Assembly (NCBI GenBank): GCA_027064165.1
Contig: JAMOQE010000065.1
Coordinates: forward strand, 19,514 to 83,513
From: Thermodesulfatator sp.
GTDB taxonomy: Bacteria > Desulfobacterota > Thermodesulfobacteria > Thermodesulfobacteriales > Thermodesulfobacteriaceae
Reading direction: 5' to 3'
Length of the DNA stretch: 64,000 nucleotides
A program made the position numbers and the translations under genes. Position 1 is the first letter of the stretch, and each line of letters starts with the position of its first letter. Under the pieces are notes generated by a model. That model saw only the letters and a list, made by a program, of their open reading frames with translations. It did no database searches and was not told the origin of the DNA. Positions 36,013 to 43,894 of this stretch are shown here, piece after piece.

Positions 36013-36995
36013 TGACTCTCCTCCTTAATAGCACTTTCCAAACGATCCACCAGGTTTACTTTAATAAAATTTATGGCCTGTTTTATGGCATTTTTAATGG
36101 CAAGGGCATCTGATCTTCCATGGGCAATTATAACAGCTCCTTTAACTCCAAGAAGTGGAGCCCCCCCATATTCTCTCCAGTCAGACTTCTTTTTAAAACT
36201 CTTTAAAGCACCCTTAGCAAGGGCCATCCCAAGAAGTGAAATAGGAGATTTTTTAACTTCAGCCTTTAACACTTCAATAATAGCTTCTGCCAGACCTTCT
36301 GAAAGTTTAAGACAGATGTTACCTGTAAAACCATCACAAACCACTACATCTGCTTTACCAAAATAAAGCTCCCTTCCCTCAATGTTGCCTGTATAATTTA
36401 AATTAGAATTTAAAAATAACTCGTGAGCCTTTTTTACCAGGGCATTTCCCTTCCCCACCTCTTCTCCTATTGAGAGTAAAGCTATTCTGGGCCTCTCTCT
36501 ACCCCATATTCTATTTAAAAAGGTGGCTCCCATAACTCCAAATTGAAATAAGTCTATGGGTTTGCATTCTGTATTGGCACCCACATCAAGCAGCACAAAA
36601 GGCTCTTTAAGAGTGGGAAGAAGGGTGGCAATAGCAGGACGCCTGACTCCTTTTATTCTTCCCAGAATAAAAATACTTCCAGCAACCACTGCTCCAGAAT
36701 TTCCAGCAGAGACAAAGGCCTGTGCCTTCCCTTCTTTTACAAGTTCAAGCCCTTTAAAAATACTTGCCTTCCTTTTTTTTTTGAAGGCTTCTGCTGGACT
36801 TTCCCCCATTTCAACAACTTCTTCTGAAATACAAAGAGAAACCCTTTCTCTATTTTCCCAGGGTTTTAAAACTTCCTCAGGACCTGTAAGGATTAAGTAA
36901 AGCTCTGGAAAAGCTTTTAAGGCAAGCTCTGCACCTTTCAGAACTTCCCGGGGGGCAAAATCTCCCCCCATTACATCCAGTGCTACCCTGTACAT
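36009..36995 (-). CDS. plsX: Phosphate acyltransferase PlsX
   Basis: PlsX makes acyl-phosphate from acyl-ACP for phospholipid synthesis. The protein opens with ALDVMGGDFAPREVLKGA and contains FVSAGNSGAVVA, LLDVGANTECKP, VVCDGFTGNICLK and YGGAPLLGVKGAVIIAHG, all diagnostic. It has 328 residues. It is 15 nt after rpmF. Confidence 0.97.
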   Translation of the reverse strand: MYRVALDVMGGDFAPREVLKGAELALKAFPELYLILTGPEEVLKPWENRERVSLCISEEVVEMGESPAEAFKKKRKASIFKGLELVKEGKAQAFVSAGNSGAVVAGSIFILGRIKGVRRPAIATLLPTLKEPFVLLDVGANTECKPIDLFQFGVMGATFLNRIWGRERPRIALLSIGEEVGKGNALVKKAHELFLNSNLNYTGNIEGRELYFGKADVVVCDGFTGNICLKLSEGLAEAIIEVLKAEVKKSPISLLGMALAKGALKSFKKKSDWREYGGAPLLGVKGAVIIAHGRSDALAIKNAIKQAINFIKVNLVDRLESAIKEESQ

Positions 36996-37010
36996 AAGCT
37001 ATAGAAAAAT

Positions 37011-37193
37011 TTAAATTTCTTCTTCCTCCAGAAAGGCTTTGTTTTTATAATAACCACAGGACGGACAGACTCTGTGAGGCACCTTAGGAGCTTTACATCT
37101 TGGGCACACTGCAGAAGGTGGAAGGGAAAGCCCTTGATGAGCTCTTCTTTTCCCTCTTCTTGCACGGGAAGTCTTCCTCTTGGGAACTGCCAT
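37011..37193 (-). CDS. rpmF: 50S ribosomal protein L32
   Basis: A 60-residue basic protein starting AVPKRKTSRARRGKRRAHQ, the standard L32 N-terminus. It carries a C4 zinc ribbon (CPRC and CPSCG), so it is the zinc-binding form. The gap to yceD is 2 nt. Confidence 0.97.
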   Translation of the reverse strand: MAVPKRKTSRARRGKRRAHQGLSLPPSAVCPRCKAPKVPHRVCPSCGYYKNKAFLEEEEI

Positions 37194-37195
37194 TT

Positions 37196-37756
37196 TTAAC
37201 CCTCCTTTTCAGAAGTTTGTTTCTTTTCAAGAAGCTCTTTCAATATGGCAAAAGGACTATTTTTTCTCTCCCTTCTACAATTACAACTCCCTTTATTTAA
37301 GTCTTTGCCACATATAGGGCAGATACCTTTACAATCTTCCCTGCAAAGCTTTTTATAGGGTATGCTTAACAATACTTCTTCTCGTAAGATTTGATAAAAA
37401 GAAATCCACTCTCCTTCGTAAAAACTTACTTCCATGTCTTCTTCACCAAGTTCTTTTTCTCCCTCAATATTTAAAGAGGCTGCAGGTTTAAGTATTAAGT
37501 CAAACTTATGTTTTATAGGGTAATTAAATTCAGACAAACACCTATCACAAATAAGGACTATTTCTCCATTTATAGAGCCTCCTAATTTTACCTCAATTCC
37601 TCTTTTTTTCAATTTGAAATATCCGGAAAAGGGTAAGCTAATTTTTATTTCTTCTCCCAGGGTTTTAATATCTTTAAACTCAATTTTAAGCCCTTCCGGA
37701 GGGATATCTTCTAAACTTACACCCCAATTTTTAAGTTCTTCTCTTTTTTCAGACAT
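37196..37756 (-). CDS. YceD/DUF177 family protein
   Basis: YceD-type proteins sit before rpmF in most bacteria and are linked to rRNA or ribosome accumulation. The protein has 186 residues. The family block reads VLICDRCLSEFNYP, then LCREDCKGICPICGKDLNKG and a final CNC, giving a cluster of cysteines likely to bind zinc. It is the first gene of yceD-rpmF-plsX-fabH. No proper ribosome site lies at its ATG, and a promoter puts the predicted mRNA start on the start codon. Confidence 0.9.
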   Translation of the reverse strand: MSEKREELKNWGVSLEDIPPEGLKIEFKDIKTLGEEIKISLPFSGYFKLKKRGIEVKLGGSINGEIVLICDRCLSEFNYPIKHKFDLILKPAASLNIEGEKELGEEDMEVSFYEGEWISFYQILREEVLLSIPYKKLCREDCKGICPICGKDLNKGSCNCRRERKNSPFAILKELLEKKQTSEKEG

Positions 37757-37762
37757 GCCTTA

Positions 37763-37791
37763 AACATACCTCTTAAAAGAAGTTTTGTCAA
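37763..37791 (-). promoter_or_regulatory. Promoter of yceD-rpmF-plsX-fabH, likely leaderless
   Basis: Read leftward, TTGACA (37791-37786), 17 nt spacer, TATGTT (37768-37763). The predicted transcription start, 6-7 nt on, falls at 37756-37757, the first base of the yceD ATG. Confidence 0.6.
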
Positions 37792-37795
37792 ACTA

Positions 37796-37824
37796 TTGCC
37801 AAAAATGAAAATTTCGGTTATTCT
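37796..37824 (+). promoter_or_regulatory. Promoter of the IMPase-Nudix gene, likely leaderless
   Basis: TTGCCA (37796-37801), 17 nt spacer, TATTCT (37819-37824). The predicted start near 37831 is only about 6 nt before the ATG at 37837, and there is no ribosome site. It is back to back with the yceD promoter, with only 4 nt between the -35 elements. Confidence 0.55.
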
Positions 37825-37836
37825 AAACTTCCAATT

Positions 37837-39045
37837 ATGGATTTAAAGGCACTTTTTGAAAAGACAAGGGATTTAGTCTATCAAACAGGCCAATATCTTA
37901 AGGAAGCCTATTTTGCCTCTCCTGAAGTGTATCACAAAGGGAAAATAGACCTCGTTACTACGGCTGACTTTGAGTCTGAGAAACGCTTAAAAACAGGGCT
38001 TTCCGGCTTCTTTCCGGATATCCCCATTGTGGCTGAAGAGAGTTTTAAAGGAGAGGGGGTTCCTGAAGGCTTTTACTGGCTTATAGATCCTCTTGACGGC
38101 ACCATCAATTTTGCCCACAAACTTCCCTGGTTTGCTATTTCTGTAGCCCTTATGAAGGGCAAAGAGCCTCTCCTGGGAATAATTTACAATCCCATTACTG
38201 AGGAATTTTTCTGGGCTATAAAAGGAGAAGGGGCCTATCTTAATGATAGAGCTATAAAGGTGTCTCAAACTGATAACCTTATTGATTCTCTTCTTTGCAC
38301 AGGTTTTCCAGTAAAATATGTTATGGAAAAGGCGTATGCCTTTATGCCGCTCTTTCAAAAATTTATGGAAAGGTGTCAGGGAGTTAGACGATTTGGCTCA
38401 GCTGCGCTTGATCTTGCGTATGTTGCCTGTGGAAGATACGAGGCTTTCTGGGAGCCTTATCTTCATCCATGGGACACAGCAGCAGGTATGCTCCTTGTCC
38501 TTGAGGCAGGTGGTAAGGTTACTGATTATTTTGGTCACCCCTATGATCCTTTTAAAGACACTGTGGTCGCTTCCAACGGACTTGTTCACGAAGAAATTAT
38601 AAAACTTACTTCAAAATATCATCCTGTCTCGGTGAAGCCTGCACGCAACCCATTCCCCACCGTGGATATAATTATAGAGTACAAAGGAAAGATTGTGCTT
38701 ATTTATAGAAAAAATTATCCTGAAGGCTGGGCTATTCCCGGAGGTTTTGTGGATTATGGAGAAACCCTTGAGCAGGCAGCTATAAGGGAGGCAAAAGAGG
38801 AAACTAATTTAGATGTAGAACTTCTTTATCTTCTTGGTTGTTATTCTGATCCTAAAAGGGATCCTCGTTTTCATACCGTCACTACGGTTTTTGTTGCCAG
38901 AGGAGAAGGGGAACCTAAGGCACAGGACGATGCCAAAGATTTAGGGCTTTTTTCCATTGAAGAAATTCCCTGGAAAGAGCTTGCTTTTGACCATGCAGAG
39001 ATTTTGAAAGACTACTTAAAGAAAAAAGGAGAAAAAGGTGCTTAA
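37837..39045 (+). CDS. Inositol-monophosphatase-family / Nudix hydrolase fusion
   Basis: A two-domain enzyme of 402 residues. Residues 1-262 are an inositol-monophosphatase-like phosphatase with the metal ligands in AEES (67-68), DPLDGTINF (84-92) and [15 protein letters not shown] (212-226). Residues 270-395 are a Nudix domain that begins [12 protein letters not shown], a usual N-terminus of free-standing Nudix enzymes of the ADP-ribose pyrophosphatase type. The Nudix box lies at 303-325 and keeps the REAKEE core. Both active sites look complete. A joint role, for example splitting a nucleotide-sugar and then dephosphorylating the sugar phosphate, is inference. The stop overlaps the next gene by 8 nt. 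Confidence 0.9.
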   Translation: MDLKALFEKTRDLVYQTGQYLKEAYFASPEVYHKGKIDLVTTADFESEKRLKTGLSGFFPDIPIVAEESFKGEGVPEGFYWLIDPLDGTINFAHKLPWFAISVALMKGKEPLLGIIYNPITEEFFWAIKGEGAYLNDRAIKVSQTDNLIDSLLCTGFPVKYVMEKAYAFMPLFQKFMERCQGVRRFGSAALDLAYVACGRYEAFWEPYLHPWDTAAGMLLVLEAGGKVTDYFGHPYDPFKDTVVASNGLVHEEIIKLTSKYHPVSVKPARNPFPTVDIIIEYKGKIVLIYRKNYPEGWAIPGGFVDYGETLEQAAIREAKEETNLDVELLYLLGCYSDPKRDPRFHTVTTVFVARGEGEPKAQDDAKDLGLFSIEEIPWKELAFDHAEILKDYLKKKGEKGA

Positions 39046-39985
39046 TGATTATATAAAGATTTCTGAAAAGATCCTGAAGGAGGTTAAAATTCTTGTTTTT
39101 GTGAAAGAGAAACTCTTGGAATCATTGCTAAGAGAATTTTTTGAGACTCATTTGACTGTAAAAACAGAATTTTTTTATGAAAAAGCTACCCTTCTTGCTC
39201 ATCTTTCAGAAGGGAGCTCTTTTTATCAAATAATAGTTTTAGCTCTTCAAGGAGAAATAGAAGAAGAATTGGAATTTTTAAGACAGATAAAGTCCTTTGC
39301 AAGGGATTCTAAAATTTTAGCTATTTTGAACTATACGCAGAATACTGATATTGCCTGTTATTTTGAAACAGGAGCAGATGATATTATTTTTAAACCTTTT
39401 ACTTTTGGGGAGCTGAAAGCAAGGCTAATTCGTTTGCTACAGGAGTATTTTTTGATAGAAAAATTGAAAAAATATATAATAGAAGACCCTTTGACAGGAG
39501 TATATAATCGTAGATTTTTTGAGGATGCTATAAGAGAAGAATCGTATAGAGCTTTGAGGCAGAAATATCCTTTAACTCTTTTTATGATTGATCTTGATAA
39601 GTTTAAATTTTATAATGATACTTTTGGCCATCAGGCTGGGGACCTTTTGCTTAAAAAAGCCGGCCAAACTTTTCTTGAAAGTACCAGAAAGGGTGTGGAT
39701 AAAGTGTGTAGATACGGAGGAGACGAATTTTCCATTATTCTTCCTCATATTCATTGGGAAAAATCTCTGGTAGTAGTAAATAGAATTTTTGAGAATTGGG
39801 AAAAGAACAGACCTAAAGAAGTGAGCCTTTCCATAGGCGTTGCAGAGCTTATAAAACGAGAAACTCTGGAAGAGAGTGTCTCATTTCTTATAAACAGAGC
39901 AGATACTGCTTTATATGATGCAAAGAAAAAAGAAGGTCTTTCCTATGAGGTTGATCCGGAATCTAAGAAATTAACTTTAGCCTGA
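39038..39985 (+). CDS. Diguanylate cyclase with degenerate receiver domain
   Basis: This 315-residue protein has an N-terminal receiver-like domain (about 16-135) and a C-terminal GGDEF domain (145-310). The cyclase half has [12 protein letters not shown] and an intact YGGDEF (226-231), so c-di-GMP synthesis is likely. The receiver lacks the acidic pair near residue 20, and the phospho-acceptor position reads VLALQGE, with Ala where Asp belongs; only the lysine in FKPF is kept. It cannot be controlled by normal Asp phosphorylation. The inhibitory RxxD site is KGVD, so product inhibition may be weak. It overlaps the IMPase-Nudix gene and converges with the RNB gene by 23 nt. Confidence 0.9.
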   Translation: MLNDYIKISEKILKEVKILVFVKEKLLESLLREFFETHLTVKTEFFYEKATLLAHLSEGSSFYQIIVLALQGEIEEELEFLRQIKSFARDSKILAILNYTQNTDIACYFETGADDIIFKPFTFGELKARLIRLLQEYFLIEKLKKYIIEDPLTGVYNRRFFEDAIREESYRALRQKYPLTLFMIDLDKFKFYNDTFGHQAGDLLLKKAGQTFLESTRKGVDKVCRYGGDEFSIILPHIHWEKSLVVVNRIFENWEKNRPKEVSLSIGVAELIKRETLEESVSFLINRADTALYDAKKKEGLSYEVDPESKKLTLA

Positions 39986-41954
39986 GCACATCCCAGCGGG
40001 GATTTATTTTTTCAATTTTTACTTTGACTTCCTGCCCTGGTCTTAATCCTTCGGTATAATAAACAAGATCTCCCATTAAATTGAAGTCCGGTAAGTATAC
40101 TTTAGCTTTTTTGCTAAAAACTTCTATTATAAGGCCGTTTAAGACTTCATTTTTAAGATATTTTTGCAGGTATTTTAATAGGAAATATTTATTTCTTTTG
40201 TTCTGTATGTTTAAAGCTCTCTGCAAATTTTCAGTTAATTCTCCCAGGATTTTTATAATGTTTTCTTCAGAAAGAGGTTGTTTTGCATTGAGAAAGGAGA
40301 TAAGCTGATATTGCATTAATAAATCCAGAAAACGCCTCATAGGAGAGGTGAGGGTGGTGTAGGCTTCCACTCCCAGCCCTGAATGGGGAGCTGGCTCAGT
40401 GCTAAGCTCTGACCTGGCAAAGTACTTTAATTGTAAAATTTTTAAATAAAGACTATCCTCAGGGTTTTCAATGACTTCAAAAGGTGGAGGCTGAGAACGG
40501 TAGATTCCAGGAATTCCATGTTTTTGAAAGAAATTAGCACTTAGAGTATTTGTTAGAATCATTGCTTCTGCTATAAGCTCTCTTGCAGGAGTGAGTTCTA
40601 TCTTTTGAAGGGTAATCTCACCATTTTCATCAATTTTTACCTGGATTTCCGGAAGAAAGATTGCAAATGCCCCTTTTTCCTCTCTTTTCTTTTTATGATG
40701 TAGAAGAAGCTGATAAAGGTTTTGCCAGAAAGACTTTCCAGCTTTTAATTTTTCGTCAACCTCATCATAGGTTAGGCGCTTATCCACTTTTATTATTGAA
40801 GGAATAATCTCAAAACTTAAACAGGTTCTTTCCCTGTCAAATACTACCTTGAAACTGAGTGCAGGCCTGAGAGTTCCTTCTTTTAGACTGAATCTATCAT
40901 GGGAAAGCTCAAAGGGGAGCATGGGAATTGTTTCGTCTGGCATATAAAGAGTAAGTGCCCTTTCCAGGGCCTCTTCCCACAGAGCCATTCCTGGTTTTAC
41001 AAAAGAGGCTACATCAGTTATGTGGATGTAAAGTTCTTGCCCAGCTTCGGTTTCTACAAAACTCAGTGCATCGTCAAAATCCTGAGTATCTTCAGCATCA
41101 ATTGTAACGGTGTATAACTCTGTGAGATCTTTTCTTCCTGAAAGAGGAGGATCCATAGATAAAATCTTTTCAACCTCTTCTCTTGCCTTTCTGGAAAAGT
41201 CTTCAGGAAAATGCATCTTTAAAATTTCTATATTTTCGTCTTCTCTGAAAACCTGATGTTTAACCAACAAATCAAAAAGTTTGGCTGGCTCTGTAACTCC
41301 TTTCCTGGAGAGGACTTCTTTAGTGATTTTGCTTGAACGGCTATTTTCTTCCCACAGAAAATAGTCCCTGAATAAACCAAGCCAGTAGCTCTTTTTTTGT
41401 TCTTCTATCTGCGCTTCCTTTCCCTGAAGCAGTGCTTCAAGCACCATCTCGCCTTCCGATAAAAGCCTCAATTTTTCCAATTCTTTTTGTCTTTGATGTA
41501 AAATTTTTTCAACCTCTTCTCTTTTAAGTACGAGAAGAGAATTGGGAGCATTTATTTTAAAAAAGAGCTTTTCTTCAAATACTTTTTTCATTAAAGCAGC
41601 ACAATCTTTATCAGAAGGAGGCTCTCCAAGGCATAATTCCGCAAGTTCTTCTGCAGAAATTTCTTCCAATTCTTCTTCTATTACTTCCCATACCTCTTTT
41701 AAATTAAATTTTTCTTTAAGACTTTCTGTTTCCTCATGAAGGAGTTTAAGTAAGTTGATAATCTCTGAGCTGGTTTTAGGTGCTTTTGTTGTTTTAAGGG
41801 TATAGATAAGAGCCTGATAATTTATTAGCTCTTCTTTTCCTGAAGGAAGAAGAAGACGAAGCCTTTTGCCTTTAATGTCTTTTACAAAGCCGAAAGCAGG
41901 ACGATTTTTGTGGAGGACGATTACTATTTTGCCTTTTAGCCCTTCAAGATCCAT
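39963..41954 (-). CDS. RNB-domain 3'-5' exoribonuclease (RNase II/R family)
   Basis: A 663-residue exoribonuclease. The catalytic RNB domain is marked by TIDAEDTQDFDDALSF, which holds the metal-binding aspartates, by HITDVASFVKPG, and by PMRRFLDLLMQYQL. The C-terminal 80 residues look like an S1 domain (VFSKKAKVYLPDFNLMGDLV). The N-terminus has no classical cold-shock pair, so it is closer to the bacterial/organellar RNase II-like branch than to RNase R. I use the ATG at 41954; a TTG two codons earlier is possible. It overlaps hisA by 11 nt. Confidence 0.9.
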   Translation of the reverse strand: MDLEGLKGKIVIVLHKNRPAFGFVKDIKGKRLRLLLPSGKEELINYQALIYTLKTTKAPKTSSEIINLLKLLHEETESLKEKFNLKEVWEVIEEELEEISAEELAELCLGEPPSDKDCAALMKKVFEEKLFFKINAPNSLLVLKREEVEKILHQRQKELEKLRLLSEGEMVLEALLQGKEAQIEEQKKSYWLGLFRDYFLWEENSRSSKITKEVLSRKGVTEPAKLFDLLVKHQVFREDENIEILKMHFPEDFSRKAREEVEKILSMDPPLSGRKDLTELYTVTIDAEDTQDFDDALSFVETEAGQELYIHITDVASFVKPGMALWEEALERALTLYMPDETIPMLPFELSHDRFSLKEGTLRPALSFKVVFDRERTCLSFEIIPSIIKVDKRLTYDEVDEKLKAGKSFWQNLYQLLLHHKKKREEKGAFAIFLPEIQVKIDENGEITLQKIELTPARELIAEAMILTNTLSANFFQKHGIPGIYRSQPPPFEVIENPEDSLYLKILQLKYFARSELSTEPAPHSGLGVEAYTTLTSPMRRFLDLLMQYQLISFLNAKQPLSEENIIKILGELTENLQRALNIQNKRNKYFLLKYLQKYLKNEVLNGLIIEVFSKKAKVYLPDFNLMGDLVYYTEGLRPGQEVKVKIEKINPRWDVLRLKLIS

Positions 41955-42672
41955 GAGCAATGTGAAAAGCTTCTTTTAAATCAAGAGTGCCTTCATAAAT
42001 AGCCCTTCCTGTAATTACCCCAAATAAACCAGAATTTTCATACTTTTTAAGAAGCTTTATGTCCTCAATATCTTTTATTCCCCCTGCCAGAATTAAGGGA
42101 TGAGGAGAGGCTGATAAAGCCCTTTCCAGCCTTTCTGTCTCAACACCTTTTTGAGTCCCATCTCTTTCTATCAAAGTAAGAATTATAGCAAAGAGCTGAA
42201 AGTCTGCCAGTTGAGATAAAAATTCTAAGTAGTGTATTTCAGAAATACGAAGCCAGCCAGAAAGCGCAATAAAATCTCCCTTTACATCCACACTTACTAT
42301 TATTCTTTGAGGGTATTCCTCTGTAATTTTTTTTAGCCATGCAGGATCCTGAACTGCCCTGGTTCCAAGAATGACCTGAGAAACCCCTTCTTTTAAATAC
42401 ATTTCAATGTCTTCTCGTGTCCTTATGCCTCCTCCTACCTGCACAGGAATTTTCACTTTCTTGATTATAGAAAGGATTAAGTCCTTATGAACTGGATAGC
42501 CTTCTTTTGCTCCGTCCAGATCTACTATGTGTATTCTTTTTGCCCCTGTATTTTCAAAATAAAGGGCATAAGAAATTGGATCTTCTCCATATACTTTGGT
42601 CTTCTCGTAATCTCCCTGAAAAAGGCGAACAACTTTTCCGCCTCGCAAATCTATAGCAGGTATTATTAGCAA
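41944..42672 (-). CDS. hisA: Phosphoribosylformimino-AICAR ribotide isomerase
   Basis: HisA performs an Amadori rearrangement in histidine biosynthesis. The barrel starts IIPAIDLRGGKVVRLFQGDY with the catalytic Asp, and contains HIVDLDGAKEG, QVGGGIR, VILGTRAV and LAGGIKDIED. It has 242 residues. It stands apart from other his genes, between a lipoprotein gene and the RNB nuclease. One oddity is the weak SVDVKGDFIALSGWL-type region, where TrpF-like or PriA-like variants differ; HisA is still the best call. Confidence 0.94.
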   Translation of the reverse strand: MLIIPAIDLRGGKVVRLFQGDYEKTKVYGEDPISYALYFENTGAKRIHIVDLDGAKEGYPVHKDLILSIIKKVKIPVQVGGGIRTREDIEMYLKEGVSQVILGTRAVQDPAWLKKITEEYPQRIIVSVDVKGDFIALSGWLRISEIHYLEFLSQLADFQLFAIILTLIERDGTQKGVETERLERALSASPHPLILAGGIKDIEDIKLLKKYENSGLFGVITGRAIYEGTLDLKEAFHIAHGS

Positions 42673-42682
42673 GGGCGCCCCC

Positions 42683-43342
42683 TTAAAAATGTGCTTCTAT
42701 AATCCTGTGAAAGCCCCTTTGAGCAAGTTCTTCAGCCTTTAGCCAGGCAATTTTTCCGTAAAGGGAGAAATTCAATAAATTTTCGTTTAGAGGTTTCTGA
42801 GTTTCATCAAAAACTTCTTTCCAGATAACTTTTCCTGTTTTTCCGTCATACAGCACCAGCACAAAGGCCACGCTTGCAGGGGACTTTATAGAAATAGCAC
42901 TACCCTGCCTCTCCCTGAACCTGAAGACCTTCCCACATAGGATTCCATCTGCCGAAGTCTTTTGCGCGATATACTTTACTACTTCTGCTGGGTTTTTGCT
43001 TCTATTTAAAGCATCCTCTAAAAGCGCTTCATAGCTTCTTTCAGAAAGAAAAAAGAAGTGAATAGAGCTTTTTACCTGCGATAGTTCTTCTTCAAGAAGA
43101 TAATCCATAGTTTTTAATACATGGGGAGTGATTTTATTCGTAATAATCCCTCCTTCAGAAAAGAGTATAGGTAACTTTTCTGTGTCTTGATAAGAGGCAA
43201 AAGGGAGTACCACAATTTTTTTCATTTTGGAATGAGCCAAATGGACAGGCCTTTTCTTACCTAAAAGGCTGCAACCTGAAATTACACTTCCCCAGATTAA
43301 AAAAATTAGTAAATAAAAAGGCTTCAATTTTCTCTTTTTCAT
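42683..43342 (-). CDS. Putative outer-membrane lipoprotein, function unknown
   Basis: A 219-residue protein with a basic start, a hydrophobic helix and the lipobox ISGC at about residues 22-25. The mature part has MKKIVVLPFASYQD and repeats of alpha/beta character, plus ADGILCGKVFRFRERQG and VLYDGKTGKVIWKEVFDE. These resemble the CsgG/TolB-N-like lipoprotein fold that assembles pores or secretion collars, but I cannot name a family. It is the first gene of a leftward unit with hisA 10 nt downstream. Confidence 0.75.
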   Translation of the reverse strand: MKKRKLKPFYLLIFLIWGSVISGCSLLGKKRPVHLAHSKMKKIVVLPFASYQDTEKLPILFSEGGIITNKITPHVLKTMDYLLEEELSQVKSSIHFFFLSERSYEALLEDALNRSKNPAEVVKYIAQKTSADGILCGKVFRFRERQGSAISIKSPASVAFVLVLYDGKTGKVIWKEVFDETQKPLNENLLNFSLYGKIAWLKAEELAQRGFHRIIEAHF

Positions 43343-43367
43343 ATTAAAATAATTTTAACAGAAAACA

Positions 43368-43384
43368 TCCCTTTATACAAGGGA
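43368..43384. repeat. 6-bp inverted repeat in divergent intergenic region
   Basis: TCCCTT and AAGGGA flank a 5-nt spacer (43368-43384). It lies 26 nt before the lipoprotein start and could be an operator or a small leader hairpin of that gene. Confidence 0.4.
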
Positions 43385-43393
43385 ATTTTGGTT

Positions 43394-43421
43394 TATATTT
43401 TAAAATGTATATTTTAAAATG
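43394..43421. repeat. Perfect tandem 14-bp repeat, palindromic core
   Basis: The 14-mer TATATTTTAAAATG occurs twice head to tail (43394-43407 and 43408-43421). Each copy holds the palindrome ATTTTAAAAT. It lies about 36 nt upstream of the CBS gene, just ahead of a possible -10 (TAAAAT, 43431-43436), a good position for an operator. Confidence 0.7.
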
Positions 43422-43456
43422 GGAATGCAATAAAATTCGTTTAAGAGGAGGGTGTT

Positions 43457-43852
43457 ATGATTGAGATTGAAAAAATCCGGGTGAGAGATGTGATGAGTTC
43501 TCCAGTAGCTACGATTGATGGAAATGCCACTGTAAAAGAAGCTGCCAAGAAAATGATGGAGTCAGGCTATAGAGGACTTGTGGTAGAAAGGGTGAGTGAA
43601 GACGATGCTTACGGAATTATTACAGTAAAAGACATCGTTTACAAAGTTATTGCCAAGGGGATACCATTAGAAAAGGTAAAGGTCTTGGAGGTCATGACCA
43701 AGCCCTGTATAGTGGTGCCTGATTATTATGATATAAAATACGCTGCCAGACTTATGGCTATGGCAAATGTAGTAAGGCTTCCTGTAGTTTCTAATGATAA
43801 ACTTGTGGGGATGATTACCCTCAGGAATATAGTAAAACCTTTTGTGAAATAG
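43457..43852 (+). CDS. CBS-domain-pair protein
   Basis: A free-standing protein of 131 residues made of two CBS domains. The first starts VRDVMSSPVATIDGNATVKEA and ends DAYGIITVKDIVYKV; the second starts VLEVMTKPCIVVPD and ends KLVGMITLRNIV. Such Bateman modules bind adenosine nucleotides and signal energy state. It has a GAGGAGGG site. It stands 42 nt before the ADP-forming acyl-CoA synthetase gene, an ATP-linked enzyme, so sensing of AMP/ATP for that pathway is a fair inference. Confidence 0.9.
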   Translation: MIEIEKIRVRDVMSSPVATIDGNATVKEAAKKMMESGYRGLVVERVSEDDAYGIITVKDIVYKVIAKGIPLEKVKVLEVMTKPCIVVPDYYDIKYAARLMAMANVVRLPVVSNDKLVGMITLRNIVKPFVK

Positions 43853-43864
43853 AATTTTTAAATA

Positions 43865-43891
43865 AGGGAGTGGGGCCCGGCGCCCCTTTTT
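43865..43891 (+). promoter_or_regulatory. GC-rich hairpin with T-run between displaced ribosome site and start codon
   Basis: AGGGAG (43865-43870) is followed by a hairpin, GGGGC (43872-43876), loop CCGGC, GCCCC (43882-43886), then TTTTT and, 3 nt later, the ATG at 43895. In linear form the ribosome site is about 24 nt from the ATG; with the hairpin folded it is about 9 nt. The same element looks like a small intrinsic terminator. See findings. Confidence 0.6.
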
Positions 43892-43894
43892 AAA

